The position numbers were made by a program, and so were the translations under genes. Under the pieces are notes generated by a model that was not told the DNA's origin, did no database searches, and saw nothing but the letters and a program-made list of their open reading frames with translations. DNA of 64,000 nt from Aquimonas sp002352135 (GTDB taxonomy: Bacteria > Pseudomonadota > Gammaproteobacteria > Xanthomonadales > Xanthomonadaceae): assembly GCA_035440755.1 (NCBI GenBank), contig DAORND010000005.1, positions 19,414 through 83,413 of the forward strand, given 5' to 3'. Shown here one piece after another: positions 8,727 through 16,229 of this stretch. How positions within the stretch are numbered: the stretch's first letter is position 1; every line of letters starts with the position of its first letter.

Positions 8727-9395
8727 ATGAATATCGGTCGATGTGTGCTGGTCGTGCTGTTGGGGACTTTCGGTTTCGGCACCACGGTGCAGTGCGAAGC
8801 AGCGGAAACCGCGCCCTCTACAACGGCAGCGATTTCCGCGCCCAGCAAACCAGGCCGCAACTATCTGTTGAATCCGCAATTCTCCGATGTCGATCCGTTT
8901 AGTGGCGAGCCCGCCAACTGGTCGCTTTCGGCGCACGCGACGACCGGCTCCTATCAGATGTCGGCACGCGATGGCGTGCTCAGCCTTCGACGCGTTGGTC
9001 CGGAGGTCTGGGGTCTGGTTTCGCAGAATGTTCCGACCGCTGGATTGGAGGGCAAGACGGTTGAGTTTTCTGTTGATGTCAAAGCGAACCTGACCAGCGA
9101 GTACGGTGACGAACCGTTTGACATGACGGATCTGCAGGTGATCTTGCGCGGCGTTCGCGCTGGCTCCAATGCCCTGTTTGGCAAAGCAGATCTGGTCAGT
9201 GAACAAGGTCCCGGCATGGACGTTGGTGAGCGCGATTGGCACCGGCGCTCATTGCGCTTCCGGATTCCTTCGGCGAACGAAGCCACTGGCTTGGAATTGA
9301 TCGTTTCGATGCAACTGACGCGGGGCGGCGAGCTGTGGTTTCGCGATCCCAAGCTCAGCGTGGTGCGGGTGAAGCCGGACCCGCTTGCCGACTGA
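8727..9395 (+). CDS. Secreted protein with carbohydrate-binding-module-like domain
   Basis: The 222-residue product starts with a signal peptide (MNIGRCVLVVLLGTFGFG, cleavage probably near VQCEAAE). The mature part opens NYLLNPQFSDVDPFSGEPANWSLS, the usual opening of a jelly-roll carbohydrate-binding module of the CBM4/9 type, and later has VEFSVDVKAN and LWFRDPKLSVVRV, which are the final strands of that fold. No catalytic domain is attached. GGAG lies eight bases before the ATG at 8727, which decides the start over an in-frame GTG at 8718. It sits between gltX and zur in the same orientation with short gaps (32 and 37 bases), so it may be co-transcribed. Its ligand is unknown. Confidence 0.75.
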   Translation: MNIGRCVLVVLLGTFGFGTTVQCEAAETAPSTTAAISAPSKPGRNYLLNPQFSDVDPFSGEPANWSLSAHATTGSYQMSARDGVLSLRRVGPEVWGLVSQNVPTAGLEGKTVEFSVDVKANLTSEYGDEPFDMTDLQVILRGVRAGSNALFGKADLVSEQGPGMDVGERDWHRRSLRFRIPSANEATGLELIVSMQLTRGGELWFRDPKLSVVRVKPDPLAD

Positions 9396-9432
9396 GCGGA
9401 GGGCCGCAAAAGGTCGCGCCGCCTGCGGTGCT

Positions 9433-9951
9433 ATGATCGGACGCATGAAGCCTGCTATCGCGCCGCAAGCCTGCAATCACCCCGAGCACCACGTCCACGA
9501 GCCCGCCGAGTATGTACGAGAGGTCGGTCGGGTTTGTATCGAGCGTGGTCTGCGTTTGACCCCGCTGCGCGAGCGCGTCCTGCGCCTCATCGCTTCTGCG
9601 GGCAAGCCTCTGAAGGCATACGCCCTGCTCGACATGATGCGCGATGAGCGTGGTGCGGTCGCACCGCCCACGGTTTATCGGGCTTTGGACTTCCTGCTCG
9701 ACAATGGCTTCATTCACAAGCTGGAATCGATCAATGCCTTCGTAGGTTGCCACCAGCCACGCAGCCATCACTCGGTGCCATTTCTGATCTGTGACCATTG
9801 CCACGTGGCGGTCGAACTGGAAGACGAAGGCGTGACCCGCTTGCTGGTTGAGCAAGCGAGCGCCTTGGGCTTTACACCGCAGGCGCAGACCCTCGAAGTG
9901 CATGGTGTGTGCGCGCAGTGCTCGAAGGGCGGAGACGCGGATGCGGACTGA
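9433..9951 (+). CDS. zur: Fur-family transcriptional regulator, zinc-type (Zur)
   Basis: Zur represses zinc-uptake genes when zinc is plentiful. The 172-residue protein has the Fur winged helix (GLRLTPLRERVLRLIAS, then APPTVYRALDFLLDNGFIHKLE at about 78-98), the dimerisation domain, and both structural cysteine pairs CDHC at 120-123 and CAQC at 160-163. The pattern HHSVPFLICDHC, without the HHDH of Fur proper, and the neighbouring zinc-type receptor favour Zur over Fur or PerR. An ATG at 9445 is an alternative start. Its stop overlaps the next gene by 11 bases, so the two are translationally coupled. Confidence 0.9.
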   Translation: MIGRMKPAIAPQACNHPEHHVHEPAEYVREVGRVCIERGLRLTPLRERVLRLIASAGKPLKAYALLDMMRDERGAVAPPTVYRALDFLLDNGFIHKLESINAFVGCHQPRSHHSVPFLICDHCHVAVELEDEGVTRLLVEQASALGFTPQAQTLEVHGVCAQCSKGGDADAD

Positions 9952-11335
9952 CGGGAGGTGGTCCCGCTCGTGGGTCACCTGTTTAGCCTTGCTGGTCTTG
10001 TCTGGCGAGGCATCGGCGCAGTCCGGCCCGTGGCCTGATCCCACGGCTCCCGAATCAAGCCACAGCGAACTGGTTCGGCGCGCCGAGGCACGCGCACGCG
10101 CTGCTCAACGCCAACAGGCATACCGGGCGCGTGTTTCCAGCGCTGTGCTGGAAGGTCCGCCAGCGCCGGAAATCTTGGCGCTGGATGAGACCCAGCGTGA
10201 CGCGGGACCGCCCTTGATCGACCCGCGCGGCGATTCCACCCGCAACGAATTCATCGGTCCACCGCTGGGTGAACCATTCCGGATTCTCGGTGGCGAGGTG
10301 CGTCCAGGAACGCGGGGTCGATTGCAGTGGAATGCCAATCAGGCCTATGCAGGTGGTGAGCAGCTCAGTCCCGTGGTGGTCATCCATGGCGACCGACCGG
10401 GCTTGGTCTTGTGCCTCACAGCCGGGATTCATGGTGACGAGTTGAACGGGATCGAAATCGTGCGGCGCATTTCCCGCGAGGTGTCGCCGGAACGCCTTGC
10501 CGGGACCATCGTCAGCGTGCCGATCGTCAACCTGTTCGGATTCGGTCGCGGCTCCCGCTATTTGCCGGATCGACGCGACTTGAACCGCTACTTCCCCGGT
10601 TCGCGCTTCGGCAGCATTGCCTCACGCATCGCCGACAGCTTCTTTGAAAACGTGATCAAGCACTGTGACGCCCTGGTCGACTTCCATACTGGCAGCTTTG
10701 AGCGGGTTAACTTGCCGCAGGTGAGAGCCGATCTGCGCGAGCCTGCTGTTCTCGAGTTCACTCGCGGATTCGGCGCGGTGACCGTTCTGCATAGCGAGGG
10801 AAGCAAAGGCATGCTGCGCGTTGCGGCTGCCAAGGCGGGCATTCCTGCCGTGACCTTCGAGGTCGGCGGACCAGGGCAACTGCAGGCGGCGGAAATCGGA
10901 ACTGGAATCCAGGCGATCCTGACCCTGATACACAAACTGGGCATGGTGCGGGATGCACCAGAGTGGCTGGAACCACAGCCGTTCTTCTACGAATCACGCT
11001 GGGTTCGCGCCGATGCCGGAGGCATGCTGATCAGCGATGTGAAGCTTGGCGAGCGGGTGATCAAGGGACAGCGCTTGGGGCGCGTGGTGGACCCGCTACA
11101 GGATCAGGAGTTTGAGCTGACCTCGGATGTCGCCGGGCAGGTCATCGGCATGGCGCAGAACCAAGTGGTGCTGCCCGGCTATGCGGTATTCCACATTGGC
11201 GAGACGACCTCCGAGCGCGGTGCCGTCGATGCGGCACAAAGCGGAACGGAGATCGCGCCGTATGAGGAAGACGCACCATCGGATCGCCGCCTCGGAAGAG
11301 AAAGCGCGGAAGGGCTGGAAGACGAGTTTGAGTAG
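9941..11335 (+). CDS. Secreted succinylglutamate desuccinylase/aspartoacylase-family protein
   Basis: This is a zinc-dependent M14-like amide hydrolase of unknown substrate, 464 residues. Residues 1-26 form a signal peptide ending in ASA, so it acts in the periplasm or outside, unlike cytoplasmic AstE and AspA. The zinc site is GIHGDE (His164, Glu167) and VDFH (His249). A C-terminal beta-barrel domain (GMLISDVKLGERVIKGQRLG, then the GQVIG turn) resembles the biotinyl-lipoyl-like extension of this family. The tail is acidic. The ATG at 9941 lies within the end of zur and has GGAG upstream. Coupling to zur suggests a job in zinc acquisition, for example release of zinc from an amide-linked ligand, but this is inference. 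Confidence 0.88.
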   Translation: MRTDGRWSRSWVTCLALLVLSGEASAQSGPWPDPTAPESSHSELVRRAEARARAAQRQQAYRARVSSAVLEGPPAPEILALDETQRDAGPPLIDPRGDSTRNEFIGPPLGEPFRILGGEVRPGTRGRLQWNANQAYAGGEQLSPVVVIHGDRPGLVLCLTAGIHGDELNGIEIVRRISREVSPERLAGTIVSVPIVNLFGFGRGSRYLPDRRDLNRYFPGSRFGSIASRIADSFFENVIKHCDALVDFHTGSFERVNLPQVRADLREPAVLEFTRGFGAVTVLHSEGSKGMLRVAAAKAGIPAVTFEVGGPGQLQAAEIGTGIQAILTLIHKLGMVRDAPEWLEPQPFFYESRWVRADAGGMLISDVKLGERVIKGQRLGRVVDPLQDQEFELTSDVAGQVIGMAQNQVVLPGYAVFHIGETTSERGAVDAAQSGTEIAPYEEDAPSDRRLGRESAEGLEDEFE

Positions 11336-11336
11336 C

Positions 11337-11355
11337 CGACGCCCGATGGGCGTCG
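11337..11355. terminator. Hairpin between convergent genes
   Basis: CGACGCCC at 11337-11344 pairs with GGGCGTCG at 11348-11355 around a three-base loop, just after the hydrolase stop and before the TonB receptor stop on the other strand. There is no clear U-run, so termination is only likely, not certain. Confidence 0.45.
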
Positions 11356-11387
11356 ACTTCGTTGGACCGCGCGGCCCGCTTGCTTGA

Positions 11388-13580
11388 TCAGAAGAACACG
11401 CGGATGCCGGTGCCGAGTATGCGTCCGGGCAACGGTGCGCGATCTTTCAGGAAGGAGGTGTGCTGGCGCGCCTCTTCATCGAGCAGGTTCTGCGCATCGA
11501 CGAACCACTCGAAACCCAGTCCGCCAACCGTGTCGTGATGCCAGGCCAGATTGGCGTCTACCAGGACATAGCCATCCGATGGCGTCTCGTAGGCCGCCAC
11601 ATCATCCTGAGCTCGGTAGTTGACGACGCTCAGCGACGCACGCCATGCATTCTTGCGCCAATCCAGATCTGCGCCAACACGCATCGGTGCGATGCGGGGC
11701 AGATTGCCTTCCAGTGATTGCACGCCAAGGTGGTGGTGGGTGTGGTCTTCATGAAAAACCACGACCGCCATGTCGCGACTGCCTTCACCCTGTAGCGTCG
11801 CCTTGACCCGATCAGCAAAGACGCGCAGATCCCATTCGCCACTGGCGTTGTCCGCTAGCAGGAAGCTGGCTTCGAGTTCGATGCCGGTGAAGCGCGCATC
11901 AGCCTGGCTCCATAGCGCAATAGGAATGCCGCCGTCGGCAAGCACGGTGCCGGGTTGCGACAGACTCTCTAGTTCGCTCAGATAGATGTAGTTGTCCATC
12001 CAGGTGCTGAACAGGTTGGCGCTTGCTTTGACGCGCTCGCCATGCCAGTGCAAGCCTACTTCGATCTGGTTGGCAATTTCCTTCTTCAGTGTGTCGGTGC
12101 CGATTTCCAGTACGCCCGTCGCGACGTGCAGACCATTCGAGTAGAGCTCTTCCGCTGTGGGTGCGCGTTGCGCGCTATCGAGGCCGAGGGTCAGATGCAG
12201 TTGATCGGACGCGTCCCATTTGAATGCGGCCGATGCGCTGCGGGTATCGAAGTCGCGCTCGATCAAACGGTTTGGTGCAACTTCCTGAGGGATGGTCTGA
12301 ATCGCATTCTTGTCAGCGCGTAAACCCAGGTCCACCTTGAAATCGCCGAAGGTTTGTTCGCCGGTCCAGAACAAGCCATGGTCGCGCGTTTCGGTGCTGG
12401 GCACGAACGCCTCTTCGCCGATAGCATCAAACTCGCGGTCGGACCATTGCGCACCCAGTGCGCCCGCGAATCCCAGCACAGGCACATGGACAGCCTCAAC
12501 GCGCGCTTCGCGACTCTGGTTGTCGAAACGCGTCCCGACGTCCTCGCCTTCCAGTTCGAGATGCTGGTAGTCGGTGTTGGCAAACTTGAAGCGCAAAGTT
12601 TCCAAGAAACCGACGTCGTTCAGTCCGGCACGAATCTCATGACGACGCTGGTCCAGGTCAATGGAAACAGACTCGTCCTCGTGCTCTCCTTCCTCTCCCT
12701 CATCACCAGCATGGGTGTGCTCGATGTGCTGGTGGCCGGGTACGCCGTAAAGGGTGTCATAACGGCTGATACTCGCACCAACGAAGCCTCGCTCACCGAT
12801 CCAACTTAGGCCGACTGCGCCGGCTTGCGTTTCCAGCGCGCTGTTCGGGAGGCTCCCATAGGCTTCTTCTTCGTGCTCATGTTCGTGATCGCCTTCCTCC
12901 GCTTCTTCCTCAGCCCGCAGCGCGGCCGACTCGGCGTAGCCGGGAATGTCGTAGTCGTCTGTCTTGCGGCTCAACGCGTCCACATGCACAACGATGTTGC
13001 CGGTGCGTGCGTCGAGGCGGCCCATCGCGCTGCGCTCGTCGTTGCCGCTGGCAAGGCGCGCTTCGGCGCGACCACTGATCGGCTGGTCGGGCAAGGCTTC
13101 GGCGATTCGTCCGTCGACCACGTTGACGGCGCCGCCAATAGCGCCACTGCCGTACAGCAAGGTGGCCGGTCCGCGCAGAACTTCGATCTGATCGGCGAGG
13201 AAGGGCTCGATGCTCAGCGCATGGTCGACGCTGACCGCAGAAACATCGCCCGTAGCCAGACCTTCGCTGAGCACTTGAACGCGCGCGCCATCTTGTCCGC
13301 GGATGATGGGGCGTCCAACGCCGGGACCGAAGTAACTGCTCTGCACACCGACTTCATTGGCCAGTGTCTGTCCAAGCGTCGCCTGCTTGCGGGCATCGAG
13401 CTTTTCTCCGCTCAGAATGCTCACCGGCTGCAGAATGTCCTCGGCGTTCTGACGCAATGGCGATGCGGTCACCACCAACTGATCGAGTTGGCGAGCGCGT
13501 TCGGTGTCATGGTTCTGGGCAGCGGCAGTGTGCTGGGCCAGGGCCAGCGTCACGCTAAGAGTCAATGCGCGTCGTTTCAT
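11388..13580 (-). CDS. TonB-dependent receptor with His-rich loops, ZnuD-like
   Basis: This outer-membrane gated channel, powered by TonB, is predicted to import zinc. The 730-residue protein has a signal peptide (1-21, ending AAA), a TonB box region LDQLVVTAS at about 32-40, a plug domain with RPIIRGQDGARVQVLSEG near 90-107 and IEVLRGPATLLYGSGAIGG at 132-150, and a beta-barrel ending in IRVFF with the terminal aromatic. Two loops are unusually rich in His, Glu and Asp (about 224-239 and 282-304) and a third, HEDHTHHH, lies near 615; such loops characterise ZnuD-type zinc receptors. It is divergent from the MerC-domain gene, with candidate Zur boxes between them. Confidence 0.93.
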   Translation of the reverse strand: MKRRALTLSVTLALAQHTAAAQNHDTERARQLDQLVVTASPLRQNAEDILQPVSILSGEKLDARKQATLGQTLANEVGVQSSYFGPGVGRPIIRGQDGARVQVLSEGLATGDVSAVSVDHALSIEPFLADQIEVLRGPATLLYGSGAIGGAVNVVDGRIAEALPDQPISGRAEARLASGNDERSAMGRLDARTGNIVVHVDALSRKTDDYDIPGYAESAALRAEEEAEEGDHEHEHEEEAYGSLPNSALETQAGAVGLSWIGERGFVGASISRYDTLYGVPGHQHIEHTHAGDEGEEGEHEDESVSIDLDQRRHEIRAGLNDVGFLETLRFKFANTDYQHLELEGEDVGTRFDNQSREARVEAVHVPVLGFAGALGAQWSDREFDAIGEEAFVPSTETRDHGLFWTGEQTFGDFKVDLGLRADKNAIQTIPQEVAPNRLIERDFDTRSASAAFKWDASDQLHLTLGLDSAQRAPTAEELYSNGLHVATGVLEIGTDTLKKEIANQIEVGLHWHGERVKASANLFSTWMDNYIYLSELESLSQPGTVLADGGIPIALWSQADARFTGIELEASFLLADNASGEWDLRVFADRVKATLQGEGSRDMAVVVFHEDHTHHHLGVQSLEGNLPRIAPMRVGADLDWRKNAWRASLSVVNYRAQDDVAAYETPSDGYVLVDANLAWHHDTVGGLGFEWFVDAQNLLDEEARQHTSFLKDRAPLPGRILGTGIRVFF

Positions 13581-13593
13581 GCGTTCCTCGTTT

Positions 13594-13612
13594 GTTTATA
13601 ACGTTGCATTCC
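13594..13612 (-). promoter_or_regulatory. Candidate Zur operator of the TonB receptor
   Basis: An AT-rich element containing TTTATAACGTTGCATTCC lies 14 to 32 bases upstream of the receptor start. It shares the GTTGCAT/A half with the element before the MerC gene and has a partial TATAA half like known Zur boxes. The match is imperfect and assigned by eye. Confidence 0.35.
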
Positions 13613-13705
13613 AAAAACAGATGCTCGTCCAGTTCAACAGTCCGGTGACACTCACAGGATGCCTGCGTGGCGGTCCGGTCTGGCGGTGCAGGCGAGCGTG
13701 GAATG

Positions 13706-13726
13706 ATATGTTACACTGTTGCAAAT
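13706..13726 (+). promoter_or_regulatory. Candidate Zur operator of the MerC-domain gene
   Basis: ATATGTTACA, one central C, then TGTTGCAAAT form an imperfect inverted repeat (seven of ten positions). The left half matches the gammaproteobacterial Zur half-site AAATGTTATA at eight of ten positions. It ends 17 bases before the MerC start codon, a repressing position. Confidence 0.45.
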
Positions 13727-13742
13727 TCTGCGGGAGTCCCCG

Positions 13743-14186
13743 ATGGCTATCACCCTTCCCGAGGTGTCCGTGCCAACTGAAGCCAGCCCCGAGGTAGCGA
13801 GGCGAGTCGATCAGCTTGGCGCGGTCGCTTCGATCGCCTGCGCGATTCATTGCGCGAGTTGGCCGCTCTTGTTGGCGTTGATTCCGTCGTTGGGCTTGAC
13901 CTGGCTGGCCTCGGAGTCGCTGGAGCAGGGCTTTGTCGTGTTTGCCACGTTGTGGGCGCTTGGCAGTCTGCTGATCGGTTACCGCCGACATCGGGCGTTT
14001 CGCGCGTTGACCGTACTGGTTCCTGGCTTGTTGCTGGTCTGGTGGTCGACCTTTGGTCCTTGGCATCACGAAGTCGTTGAGCATGCGCTCGGTATGACCG
14101 CAGGCGGCACCCTGATTGCCATGGCGCATCTGATCAACTTGCGCTTGGCGCACGGTCACGTCCACGATGCGACGTGCCGACATTGA
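13743..14186 (+). CDS. MerC-domain inner-membrane protein
   Basis: The 147-residue protein has four predicted membrane segments and the MerC signature CAIHC at 33-37, where the two cysteines can bind a soft or borderline metal. MerC was first known as a mercury importer, but MerC-domain proteins without other mer genes often sit beside Zur-controlled receptors, so zinc is the more likely cargo here. The C-terminus is His-rich (LAHGHVHDATCRH). GGAG precedes the ATG at 13743. It is divergent from the His-rich TonB receptor and shares its control region. Confidence 0.85.
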   Translation: MAITLPEVSVPTEASPEVARRVDQLGAVASIACAIHCASWPLLLALIPSLGLTWLASESLEQGFVVFATLWALGSLLIGYRRHRAFRALTVLVPGLLLVWWSTFGPWHHEVVEHALGMTAGGTLIAMAHLINLRLAHGHVHDATCRH

Positions 14187-14272
14187 ACGGATGGACGCTT
14201 GGGTTTTGCGCGTGCGCGGTGACCTGATACCCTTGGCGGCCGTTTCGCATCCGCCGATATCAGGAGAAAATC

Positions 14273-14428
14273 ATGGGCAAGGGTGATAGCCGTACACGCA
14301 AAGGCAAGATCTACAAGGGTAGCTATGGCAATTCGCGTAGCCACAGTACTTCCACTGTTGCGCCGAAGGTGGCAGTGACGGTCAAGGCTCCGGTCGCCAA
14401 GAAAGCGGCGGCGAAGAAAAAAGCCTGA
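14273..14428 (+). CDS. 30S ribosomal protein bTHX
   Basis: This 51-residue basic protein begins MGKGDSRTRKGKIYKGSYGN, which matches bTHX (Thx), a small protein that fills a cavity at the top of the 30S head. Classical Thx is about 25-30 residues; here a lysine/alanine/valine tail (VAKKAAAKKKA) extends it. AGGAG lies seven bases before the ATG. It is a monocistronic gene followed by a strong terminator. Confidence 0.9.
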   Translation: MGKGDSRTRKGKIYKGSYGNSRSHSTSTVAPKVAVTVKAPVAKKAAAKKKA

Positions 14429-14468
14429 GTTGTCGATGACACGGGCTGAAGCCCGGCAGTCGATCCAG

Positions 14469-14507
14469 CGCCTCGTCGGTATGTCTACCGGCGGGGCGTT
14501 TGTATTT
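14469..14507 (+). terminator. Rho-independent terminator of the bTHX gene
   Basis: A 13-base stem (14469-14481 with 14486-14498, two G-U pairs) closes a TGTC loop and is followed by TTTGTATTT. The right arm runs into the last codons of murU on the opposite strand. Confidence 0.85.
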
Positions 14508-15213
14508 CTGCGTCCAGTGAATAGAGCCGCTCCGGCGTGCCGATATCGTGCCAGCGGCCCTCGTGTCGAATACCCTCTGCGCCTTCCATGCGCATAGCGC
14601 GTCGTAACAGTGGCGCCAATTTGAATCGTGGCGGCGTCGCGAGCGAGGCCTCGTCGGTCGCGATCTGCGTTTGCCAGTCGTCCCACAGTGCCGAGCGGTA
14701 AGTCCCAATCCCCGAATAGGTCAGTTTCGGTGAGCCTTCTGCGAAGACCTGACCGAATTGGTCGAGGTGGAAATCGCCCGCGGGATGCTGCGGCGGATTG
14801 TCGACCAGCAACAGGCGCGCCAAACCCGCTGGTGATGCGCGCCAGTTGGCAAAATCCACATCGCAGAACACGTCTCCGTTGACCACCAGAAACTGTTCGC
14901 GCTGCAGCAATGGCAGCGCGTGCCAAATGCCGCCGCCGGTTTCGAGCGGAATAGCGCCTTCGTGGCTGTAGAGAATGCTCAAACCCCAGCGCGATCCATC
15001 GCCGAGTGCTGGTTCGAATTGCTCGGCAAGGTGACTGATGTTGATGATCACTCGGGAAAATCCGGCGCGCGCGAGTGCCTCCAGATGCCATTCGATCAAG
15101 CGCTTACCGCCACAGTAAAGCAGTGGTTTGGGGGTATGCGTCGTCAACGGACGCATGCGCTCTCCGAGGCCAGCGGCCAGAATGATGGCGCTGTCGAGAA
15201 CGTCGTCGCTCAT
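14485..15213 (-). CDS. murU: N-acetylmuramate alpha-1-phosphate uridylyltransferase MurU
   Basis: MurU turns MurNAc 1-phosphate and UTP into UDP-MurNAc, the second step of the AmgK/MurU peptidoglycan recycling route that bypasses MurA. The 242-residue protein starts MSDDVLDSAIILAAGLGERM and has the nucleotidyltransferase signature GxGxRMRPLT followed by PKPLL at about 14-32, then VVNGDVFCDVDF, the metal-binding NGD, at about 110-121. Its ATG overlaps the amgK stop by four bases (ATGA), so they are coupled. Without amgK next door it could be mistaken for a glucose-1-phosphate nucleotidyltransferase. Confidence 0.92.
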   Translation of the reverse strand: MSDDVLDSAIILAAGLGERMRPLTTHTPKPLLYCGGKRLIEWHLEALARAGFSRVIINISHLAEQFEPALGDGSRWGLSILYSHEGAIPLETGGGIWHALPLLQREQFLVVNGDVFCDVDFANWRASPAGLARLLLVDNPPQHPAGDFHLDQFGQVFAEGSPKLTYSGIGTYRSALWDDWQTQIATDEASLATPPRFKLAPLLRRAMRMEGAEGIRHEGRWHDIGTPERLYSLDAEIQTPRR

Positions 15214-16229
15214 GTGGCGCTCAGATCGGCGGTGGCGGTCACGCGTAGCAAAAGCGCGCGCAAGTCTGCGAATTCGGGCCAGCGCTGTGCGATATCCAGC
15301 ACATAGCTGAGCACACGTGGCAGATCGCCGAGGTAACCGGTCTTGCCATCGCGATAGTGCAGGCGGCAGAAAATCCCCAACACCTTGATGTGGCGCTGCA
15401 GTCCCATCCAGTCGAAGGCGCGATGAAAACGTTCCGCATCGTCGGCGATCCTGCCGGAGTCTACCCACATCCTGCGGAACGACTCTGCCCAGCGGTAGAC
15501 GTCTTGCTCCGGCCAGCGCACGTAGCAGTCGCGCAGCAGCGAAACCAGGTCGTAGGTGAAGGCACCGCGTAGCGCATCCTGAAAGTCGATCAGGGCCAAG
15601 CCCTCGTCGGTGGGAATGAGGTTGCGGGCGTGGAAGTCCCGATGCACGAACACCTGTGGTTGTGAGAGGGCGTTGTCGATCAGTTGTCGAAAGCTCTCCT
15701 CCAGCACATCCCACTCCGCGCAACTGGGCTCCACGCCAAGGTGGCGCTGCAGGAACCAGGTCGGCATCAGCTCCAATTCCATGCGCAGCCTGGCCTCGTC
15801 GTAGGCAGGCACGGCTTCGGGTGCGATGCGGGTTTGCATGCGGTAGATGTTGTCCATCGCCTGCAGGTAGTACGAATCGACTCGCGGCATGGCGCCCAGT
15901 TGCTGGGCGTCGACCAACTCACTGAGCAATAGACGATCGCCGAGATGCTCGATCAGGGCAAAGCCCTGCGCTGGATCCGCCGCAAGCACCTTTGGTACGC
16001 GCAGGTACTGTGAGCGCAGGAGTTCGCCGATGCTTAGCCAGGGCTGCAAGGGCACTTGCTCGGGAGGCGAATCCATCAGCAGCAAAGCGGTGCCTGCACC
16101 CTGCACCGGTAGGTAGCGCCTCGCGCTGGCATCCGCAGCCGCTGCTTGAAGCTGCAGCGTTGCCCCGCCAAGTGAATGAACCGCCCAGCGCAGACCGGCT
16201 TCGGCGCGCGAATCCAGCGTGTTGTTCAA
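15210..16229 (-). CDS. amgK: N-acetylmuramate/N-acetylglucosamine 1-kinase AmgK
   Basis: AmgK phosphorylates the anomeric position of MurNAc (and GlcNAc) recovered from wall turnover. It is a 339-residue aminoglycoside-phosphotransferase-fold kinase, the usual AmgK length. The catalytic loop is VFVHRDFHARNLI, followed by the metal-binding LIDFQDALRG. I infer a TTG start at 16227-16229: it overlaps the stop of the upstream gene (ATTGA) and gives the standard length. An in-frame ATG at 16271 would overlap that gene by 46 bases. It is flanked by the deacetylase-like gene and murU, all overlapping. Confidence 0.9.
   Translation of the reverse strand: MNNTLDSRAEAGLRWAVHSLGGATLQLQAAAADASARRYLPVQGAGTALLLMDSPPEQVPLQPWLSIGELLRSQYLRVPKVLAADPAQGFALIEHLGDRLLLSELVDAQQLGAMPRVDSYYLQAMDNIYRMQTRIAPEAVPAYDEARLRMELELMPTWFLQRHLGVEPSCAEWDVLEESFRQLIDNALSQPQVFVHRDFHARNLIPTDEGLALIDFQDALRGAFTYDLVSLLRDCYVRWPEQDVYRWAESFRRMWVDSGRIADDAERFHRAFDWMGLQRHIKVLGIFCRLHYRDGKTGYLGDLPRVLSYVLDIAQRWPEFADLRALLLRVTATADLSAT

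Noticed and set aside
7264..8727. Minus-strand 487-codon open frame
   Set aside because: It is the exact antisense of gltX, which carries all synthetase motifs; long shadow frames are common in GC-rich genes.
13764..14183. Mercury resistance operon inferred from MerC
   Set aside because: No merR, merT, merP or merA is near; the context is zinc.
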